NCBI RefSeq assembly: GCF_030463535.1
Contig: NC_132880.1
Location: 39,251,842 to 39,315,841 of the forward strand
DNA: 64,000 bases
Direction of reading: 5' to 3'
Origin: Salminus brasiliensis
Taxonomy: Eukaryota > Chordata > Actinopteri > Characiformes > Bryconidae
The position numbers and the translations under genes were made by a program. Below are positions 58,001 to 64,000 of this stretch, one piece after another. Position 1 is the first letter of the stretch. Each line of letters starts with the position of its first letter. A model generated the notes under the pieces. That model was given only the letters and a program-made list of their open reading frames with translations, was not told where the DNA came from and searched no databases.

Positions 58001-61000
58001 TTCTGCACCATTAAGAAGTGCAGGAATGGGAAATTCCTGCGTTATAGGGATGCACTGTGTGTTGTGGGAAGACTAATTTGTTTTCCCAAAGAGCCCTTTT
58101 ACTAAATGGTTTTGGGAATGAGAGAAAGTTCCTGCACACATAGGTTAAGAGGTTATAGTTAAACCACAAGGTGAGCTTTTTAACACCTCTGAGAGTGTAA
58201 ATGCTTTTTAGGTCATTTGTAAGTGTACATTTGAATTACACACTCAGTAAATGTGCATTTAGGTCTTGTACCCCTACCTATGCAATTATCTAGTCAGCCA
58301 ATCAATATAACACATAAAATCATGAGCCAGCTGCTTTACACATTGTTCACATCCACCATCAGAATAGGAAAAAATGTGGTTTTGAGTGTGGCATGACTGT
58401 TGATGCCCGACAGGCTGGTTTGAGCATCTCTATTCCTGCTAATCTCCTGGGATTTTCAGCACAGCAGTCTCTAGAGTTTATCAGAATGGTGGAATGAAGA
58501 AAATGCATCCTCTTGAGCAGCAGTTCTGCAGAATTAAAAACACCCTGTTAATGTGAGATGTAAAGGGAGATTGATCTGACTAGTTTGGGCTGACCGAAAG
58601 GCCACAGTAACTCAGAAAACCACTCTACAATCCGTGGTGAGCAGAAAAGCACCTCAAAAAGCACAACACATCCGACCTTAGATAGATGGTAGATGGTAGA
58701 TGGGCTACGACAGCAGAAGACAGAAAGCTGAGGCTTAGGCTCACCAAAACGGGACAGTTGAAGAATAGAAAAACATCAAGGTCTGCGTTGATGAATCTGA
58801 ATTCCTGCTGAGGCTCACAGATGGTAGGATCAGAACTTGGCGCCAGCAGCTTGAATCCATAAACCCAACTTGTCTTGTATCAACAGTCCAGGCTGGTGGA
58901 GGTGGTGTGATGGTGTGGGAAAGGTTTTCCTGGCACACTTTGGGTTGTTGATGCCAGTTAATCATTACTTGAATGCCACAGCCTATTTGAGTATTGTTGC
59001 TGACCATGTTCATCCCTTTATGACCACAGTTTACCCATCTTCTAATGGCTACTTCCAGCATGATAATGCACCATGTCACTAAGCAAAGCCGCCTCAAACT
59101 GGTTTTATGAACAGGAAAGTGTTCAGAGTTCTTTAGGGGCTGAATCTGAATCAGTCATGGGATTTCAGTCTAAAAGAACAGCTTTGGGCTGTTTGTTCAC
59201 AGCATGTTCAAGTGTTCCTAAAACAAATGTGGAATGCAGGTATGTCACCATTGAGCAGAATATCCAAAAAATGGCGGAAGGATTAAAGCTGAGAGCAAAG
59301 GGAAGCCTATCCCGTATTAGCCTAGTGGTCCTAATAAAGTGCTTGGTGATTGTGTATTGTATATTCTACTGTATTATATTATGTAGAGATACTTTTTCTA
59401 TTTTTAATAATTGAAAAAAGTAAAACAACATATATATTTTAATAATTGTATGATACATTTACAAAATGTCATTATTAATGTGAAATTTTGTCTTAAGAAG
59501 AATTCACAAAATTCACTAAGATGACTGGTAGTCATTATCGTTAAATCTTGGTCTTTTGGATCTCTGTGCTCAGTAAAGATATAAACACTCTCATTTTGAT
59601 AAATGGTTTAAAAAATTGATTGATTGTCAAATAATACTTTTAATAATTCTGATGATGAATGAGTGTTTTAGAATAATCATGTCTACTGTGTGTGCCTTTA
59701 GTGCGTCTTTCCACTCCTGTCGTGGTGAAGAACTCAGAGGACACACTCGTGGAAGATCGGGACAATGTCACTCTGACCTGCATTGTGGAGAAAAGAGCAA
59801 GGGCTAAGTACCAGTGGCTGAAAAACAACAAACCTGTCGAACTGAGTGAACGTCACATGTTCTCCCAAACAAACAACTCTCTGCTCATCAGCCCAGTGAA
59901 GAAGGAGGACATTGGCATGTACAGCTGTGTGGCTGAAAACTCCATCAGCCTCGCAAGGAGCCTAGCCATGGAACTCAGTGTGTTCTGTGAGTGTTCAGCT
60001 TTCTGCTCTTTATTCACCGCCATGCAGTCCGCAAACTTCCACTACCTTTATTTCTCTTGGATATCCTCATTTCACCTCTCACATCCTTAATGGCCTTTTT
60101 GCATGTGGTGTCTTTTCTCTTGTTGCCTGAGGATGTTTACAGCAGCCTGATCTCCATGGAAGTGAATGATCTTTCTGCTTAAACTGTTTAATATTCAAAT
60201 ACTCTATGCTCTATACTCAAACACACTAGGTGTTCAAATGTTTGTGGACACCGCTTCAAAAGAATGCAACTTTAAGTTGCACTCGCTGATATAGATGTGC
60301 AAATGCCTGCGCACACACACAGCTTGTCTAGCTATTCTCAAACTCAACCCCTACAAGACGGAGCTGCTGTACATCCCGGGAACTGCTGGACCAAGAAACG
60401 ATCTTGCCATCACCTTTGAGAACTCACTGGTCACTCCTTCTACTGAAGCCCGAAGCCTTGGTGTAGTGATGGATGATCAGTTATCGTTCTCAAGTCATGT
60501 TGCAAACGTAACTCGGTCCTGCAGATTCCTCCTGTACAACATCCGGAGAATTCGACCCTTCCTCTCTAGAGAGGCCACTCAGGTCCTTGTTCAGTCTCTC
60601 GTCACTTCCAGACTTGACTACTGCAACTCTCTTCTGGCTGGTCTCCCTCTGCGCACCATCAGGCCCCTGCAACTCATCCAGAATGCAGCGGCACGGGTCG
60701 TCTTCAATGTCCCAAAATTTAGCCATGTCACTCCACTGCTGCGTTCTCTCCACTGGCTTCCTGTAGCTGCCCGCATCAGATTTAAAACACTGACGCTGGC
60801 CTACAAAGCCAAGAACGGACCAGCCCCTCCGTATCTGATGGCAATGGTCAAAAGCCGATCCGCACCAAGAGCCCTTCGAGCTTCAAGTACGGCTCGGCTT
60901 GACCCGCCATCCCTCAAAATCCGCGGAAGACAAGCGTCCAGGCTTTTTTCTGTCCTGGCACCAAAGTGGTGGAACGAGCTGCCCCTGGGTGTCCGAACGG

Positions 61001-62378
61001 CCGAGTCGTTCGCTGTCTTCAAACGCAGACTGAAGACCCACCTCTTCAGAGAGTACTTGGACGAATAGTTCTATGGTCGCCTTATTGTATTGTGTTTAGC
61101 AATGTCTAAGCTTAGAGGTATCTTTTGAATTATTAGCCTATTCTAACTAGCTAAGGTTTTCTTGGGTAAATAGCAAAGCACTTTGTAAGTCGCTCTGGAT
61201 AAGAGCGTCTGCTAAATGCCGTAAATGTAAATGTAGCTACTTGTCTAGTCGAGAATTATTGCCAATAGAATAAGACATTCTGGAGCAAATAGGCATGAAC
61301 CTGTTGGCACCATGTCTAAAGCCAGGCTGGGCTAGAGGGGTATACAGTCCTGTAATGATGGTGCTTCATCCAGTATGTTTGGGATGACCTGGGGTGGGAT
61401 GATGTAACATCCTGACCTCACGAACTCTCTTGCTGCTGAATGCAATCAAATTCTTACAGCAATGCTCTAGAATCTAGTAGAAAACCATTGGTACCCCTTG
61501 GATACCTTTGATTTTGGGAGAAACAACAAATGAGCAGATGTCCCAAAACTTTTGTCCATTTAGTGTGCATGAGATTGTTTTCAAAGGCATTACATGTTTC
61601 AGGTGAATTGTCATACTTCAGACCACAAAACTCTTAAATACTTTGTTTGTACACTAATCAGCCATAAGATTAAAACCACCTACTGAATATTGTGTAGGTC
61701 CTGCTCGGGCCACCAAAACAGCTCTGATCCATTGAGGCGTGGACTCCACAAGACCTCTGAGTGTGTCCTGTGGCTCTCTCTTTAAGTCCTGGTGGGTGGG
61801 GCCTCCATGGACTGCATCAATGAACCTTGGACACCCATGACCCTCATACTACTTCACTAATTGTTGTTCATTGGTAGATGCCAATCACTGCATAACAGCC
61901 ACACTCCATGAGACCTGCCTCTTTGGAGATGTTCCGACCCAGTCGTCCAGTCATCATAATCTGGCGCTTGTCCAAGTCGCTCAGATCCTTATGCTTGCCC
62001 TTGTGAAGTATTGTGGTTTAATGTAAAGGAACATGAACATGAATTCAAAAACTCAGTGACTGTTTATTTTCTCCTCAGATGGCCCTTATAATCTGGAAGT
62101 GAACTCAGACCAGGGTTTGAGAATTGGAGAAGTGTTCACTGTAAACCAAGGAGAGCTGATCTTTTTTGAATGCTTGGCCGACTCCAACCCCCCCAACACC
62201 TGTGTGTGGATCTCCAGGACGGGCAACAATACAGAAGTCCTTATGACAGGCCCTCGCTTTGAGGTGCCTTCACACAAGTTGGCTCAACCCACCAAGTTCT
62301 TGTGCCGGGCCTTCAACAATATGACGCAGAAGCAGGATGAAACTCACTTCACGCTGGTGGTGGCCAATCTCGGCAAAG
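52005..62378 (+). CDS. hepacam2: HEPACAM family member 2, first four coding exons (partial gene)
   Basis: Exons 52005-52083, 56935-57300, 59702-59986 and 62079-62378, all joined by phase-1 introns typical of Ig-domain genes. They encode a signal peptide (AAFLSVCQVYSLLLLSC), an N-terminal V-like Ig domain without the usual cysteines, a C2-type domain (NVTLTCIVE ... KEDIGMYSCVAEN) and a third domain (YGPYNLEVNSDQGLRIGEVF; ECLADSNPPNTCVWISR; FLCRAFNN; QDETHFTLVV). The YGPY.L.VNSD..L..GEVFTV and ADS.PPNT motifs match HEPACAM2 as I remember it. N-glycosylation sequons include NKT, NVT, NNS, NNT and NMT. HEPACAM2 is a single-pass Ig-superfamily protein linked to Golgi/centrosome behaviour in mitosis. 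The transmembrane and cytoplasmic exons lie beyond the right edge. Confidence 0.92.
52084..54267. other. hepacam2 intron 1, first part
   Basis: Contains TG runs (about 52997-53017 and 53411-53431). No other exon or RNA gene supported. Confidence 0.5.
54268..54626. mobile_element. Nonautonomous element with GGGCCGGC termini
   Basis: The left end cagtctgggccggcccaagc and the right end gtgggccggctctggg form imperfect inverted repeats. Inside are agccctaagcaga and gcactaagcagcc, motifs of a dispersed fish repeat. The class is uncertain. Confidence 0.55.
54627..55020 (+). pseudogene. Ancient Tc1-like transposase N-terminal relic
   Basis: Plus-strand frames read HSVKEVAKFAGAVQSYRST, then AISERTLCRELHSMNIWGS and SHKVPLLQTL, resembling the two helix-turn-helix motifs of Tc1 transposases (SERT.RRELH.MG). 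Stops and shifts are present. Confidence 0.5.
55021..55930. other. hepacam2 intron 1, middle
   Basis: 55080-55500 may continue the decayed transposase region, but I could not confirm a domain. The rest is unremarkable. Confidence 0.4.
55931..56243. mobile_element. Tc1-type MITE with 'CATAATATTCTGA' termini
   Basis: tcagaatattatgaccacacct at the left mirrors aggtggtcataatattctga at the right. Internal remnants such as gcagtccgtgccacgacgt show it derives from a longer element. Confidence 0.75.
56295..56519 (-). mobile_element. tRNA-derived SINE with L2-like tail, copy 2
   Basis: Closely similar to 15601-15829 over its whole length. The minus strand has a slightly decayed B box (ggtttgattcc) and the tail agtcgctctggataagagcg with atgtaaatgta. 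Confidence 0.82.
56697..56880. mobile_element. Foldback MITE, copy 5
   Basis: gcactcttaaaaatgagatg and cccatagaagatccac at the left face ggttcctttgtggcattcct and aaggaaccctttgtggcac at the right. Same general family as copy 1, decayed. It ends about 55 bp before the hepacam2 exon at 56935. Confidence 0.5.
56935..57300 (+). CDS. hepacam2: hepacam2 exon: N-terminal V-like Ig domain
   Basis: Acceptor ttttaaag, donor gtgagt, 366 bp. Encodes ANMELVTMPPVLHGIMGESL through EAAEGDYRLEINFFGANKTT to VSIIVN. It has no cysteines, as in the first domain of human HEPACAM2. Confidence 0.9.
57301..57685. other. hepacam2 intron 2, start
   Basis: No recognised feature apart from an AT-rich TAA run at about 57656-57686. 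Confidence 0.5.
57686..57835 (-). repeat. Inverted 150-bp copy of part of the 58240 Tc1 element
   Basis: The reverse complement of this segment equals 59056-59205 with a single mismatch and no gap. It derives from the transposase region around the second catalytic residue. Loop length is 1220 bp. Confidence 0.95.
58240..59365 (+). mobile_element. Decayed Tc1/mariner transposon, copy 2
   Basis: Same family as 1045-2100. The 5' part is ctatgcaattatctagtcag; transposase pieces include QAGGGGVMVWE-like sequence at about 58890 and SSNGYFQHDNAPCH at about 59040; the 3' part is ctagtggtcctaataaagtg. Stops, frameshifts and deletions have killed the gene. It lies in hepacam2 intron 2 in sense orientation. 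Confidence 0.85.
59702..59986 (+). CDS. hepacam2: hepacam2 exon: C2-type Ig domain
   Basis: 285 bp between acceptor tgcctttag and donor gtgagt. Disulphide cysteines are in NVTLTCIVE and GMYSCVAEN, with the core Trp in YQWLKNNKPVE and the D-x-G-x-Y-x-C motif in KEDIGMYSC. Confidence 0.94.
60223..61566 (+). mobile_element. Nonautonomous Tc1-like element split by an L2 insertion
   Basis: The left inverted repeat acactaggtgttcaaatg ... gtttgtggacacc starts at 60223, and the right one, tgtcccaaaacttttgtcc ... tttagtgt, ends at 61566. The pieces flanking the LINE (60223-60331 and 61240-61566) match the deletion derivative at 47615-48043. Confidence 0.78.
60332..61239 (+). mobile_element. 5'-truncated L2-clade LINE with intact C-terminal RT frame
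   Basis: An uninterrupted frame to the stop at 61066-61068 encodes the end of a reverse transcriptase: LGVVMDDQLSFSSHVANVT, SRLDYCNSLLAGLP, IQNAAARVVFNVPKFSHVTP, LHWLPVAARIRFKTLTLAYK, then FKRRLKTHLFREYLDE. This is the standard fish L2/CR1-type C-terminus. The 3' tail is aagtcgctctggataagagc plus (GTAAAT)n. The 9-bp target-site duplication cttgtctag flanks it at 60323-60331 and 61240-61248. The endonuclease and most of the RT are missing. Confidence 0.92.
61651..62001 (-). mobile_element. Internally deleted Tc1-like element
   Basis: The terminus acactaatcagccataagat is followed by ccaccaaaacagctctgatc, tggactccacaagacctctg and, after a deletion, gagatgttccgacccagtcg with tccaagtcgctcagatcctt. 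On the minus strand these are the two ends of a Tc1 transposase gene. It ends at about 62001, 78 bp before the hepacam2 exon, without a second inverted repeat. Confidence 0.75.
62079..62378 (+). CDS. hepacam2: hepacam2 exon: third Ig-like domain
   Basis: 300 bp between acceptor tctcctcag and donor gtacaa. Carries YGPYNLEVNSDQGL, FFECLADSNPPNTCVWISR and KFLCRAFNNMTQKQDETHF, ending in phase 1 for a downstream membrane exon not in the window. Confidence 0.94.
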
Positions 62379-64000
62379 GTACAAACGGGAATATGGGTGA
62401 AATATTGCTTTGGGACAAGACTTTCTGCTTACGGTTACAGCTGCCCGGTTCTGACGTATCATGAGTCAGACGATTGTAAGCGTTTTGTGGAGAGCATCTG
62501 ATAAGCATTGTATATGCTTTACAATAGCTGCTGTGCAATAGCTGCTTCTCAGTTGCTAAGCAGATATCACTGCACCTCATGTGAAAGTGGTGCTGAGTGA
62601 TCGGAAAGGAAATAGGGGTTGGCAGCTGGTCTTCGTGTGTGCTGTTCTTCAACATCATATGAAATTCTAGTCAGTCAATGTGGGTATTGATCCCAAATCA
62701 TTGGGCGGTTGATATAGGTTTTTTATGGGAATGGGTGTTGCATTGTTTCTTAACATTTGAGCCCCCTAATCTAAATCCTTCTCATGCCTACCCATGAGGG
62801 GTTTTTTTTTGGTTACCAAAAGACTAGCCTCGGAAAAAATAGGGGTGAAAAAAAATCTTATTTTTTTAATGTGATTTAAAGTTTTTTTCCAAAAACAATT
62901 TTTCCTAGGACTATTTTTGCCTAGAGGAGACAATTTCACTTACTGACTTACTGACTAATCACACATTACTGACTTTGTTGTTTGCTGAAAATACATTTTC
63001 TGGTACTGATGGTCTGAGGACTACATTTTGCCACAAAGCAAACAAGAAGTATCTGTGCCTCCGAAAGGAGATGTAATCTTAGGTACGCTAAGGTTGTGTC
63101 TCCTTGCTTAAAATATTACTGTAAAGGGAAGTGGTGTGATGACATATTGTGGCATTAATGTGTGTGTGTGTGTGTCAAAGTCCGAAGAGATAGCATGTTG
63201 ACTTAACGTTGCTAACGTCTGTCCCAGCATTGGTGCTGTAGTGTTAGCTCACCGACCATATCCATCGAAACTACTCCTGCCAGGAAAATGGCCTATGAGC
63301 TGTCCTGGCATTAACCCCCAATTATTAACTATAGAAAACCCCCCAAATCTCCTTACTTTTAGAGAAACATCAGTGTGGTCCATTCCACATGAAACTTAAA
63401 CAACATTGAAAGTTAAGTGATATAGTATATATAAGTGATATATATCACAGTATAAAACGTCTGATGATCACTTTTTTTAAACCAGAATGAAACGTCTTAC
63501 TGTGGAAATGCAGTAATAGGAGAGAAAATGTATTAATTGAATAGCAATTAGCAGTAATTCCTTACTGCTTTAACCATGGACTCAAAAACATCCTCAAAGA
63601 ATCACATGATGTACTGCTTATAGCAACAAAAGGCCCCGGATACCTGAACTGTATCGGTCTATTCTGCGCACTAAAGGCATACTCGACTTTCATCTTTAAA
63701 TCACACATTACTGACTTTATGCTAACCACACCAAGAGTTAACCAGAACCAAGAGTTGTAGACATTTAACCACTACGCTCAGCACTGCCTACTTCTTTACT
63801 AACATCGTTCATCTCTAACCTCAAAGTGAGTCAGTTAAATTACAGTTCCTGGCGCTCTTAAAACTAAAAGTGCCTAAAAACAGGGAACAAAACACACCAA
63901 AGAGTCACTTTCAGTTCTCTAAAGAACCTTTCAGTTGATTGCTTTCTGTCTGTTTACAGAACTGTCTACTGAAAGCCTCTTTAGGGAATTTTAAGAAGTC
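62379..64000. other. hepacam2 intron 4, right edge
   Basis: No membrane-spanning exon is recognised. A TG run lies at about 63160-63175, and cagttctctaaagaaccttt at about 63911 may be another foldback MITE fragment. The gene continues off the window. Confidence 0.5.

Overview
The window is vertebrate nuclear DNA, almost certainly from a teleost fish. Exons are short and split by GT-AG introns, three recognisable vertebrate genes lie on the plus strand (cdk6, fam133b, hepacam2), and the rest is full of fish-type repeats: several Tc1/mariner families, hAT-like and foldback MITEs, an L2 LINE, and tRNA-SINEs that share the L2 tail. The repeat mix would suit an otophysan (catfish or characin-like) fish, but the species cannot be read from the sequence.

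Layout. Positions 1-33914 carry the last five coding exons of cdk6 (168, 110, 51, 136 and 150 bp), from the catalytic loop to the stop codon; the earlier exons lie upstream of the window. A long 3' UTR probably runs to about 38.9 kb. Between cdk6 and fam133b, on the minus strand (about 44.2 to 40.7 kb), is the most unusual object here: what looks like a gene built from nine tandem 123-bp phase-0 exons with short introns, followed by a 666-bp terminal exon encoding a charged coiled coil. I do not recognise its product. Next come a Tc1-like transposase pseudogene (44.4-45.2 kb), complete fam133b (46.1-51.1 kb, 11 coding exons, 266 residues) and the first four coding exons of hepacam2 (52.0-62.4 kb: signal peptide and three Ig-like domains). 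The transmembrane and cytoplasmic exons of hepacam2 lie past the right edge.

The genes are not an operon. cdk6 encodes a cyclin-D-dependent kinase, fam133b a lysine/serine-rich, probably nuclear protein, and hepacam2 an Ig-superfamily membrane protein. cdk6 next to fam133b on the same strand matches human 7q21. hepacam2 directly downstream of fam133b differs from the human order as I remember it. No rRNA, tRNA gene or CRISPR was seen. All splice sites and family calls were read by eye.
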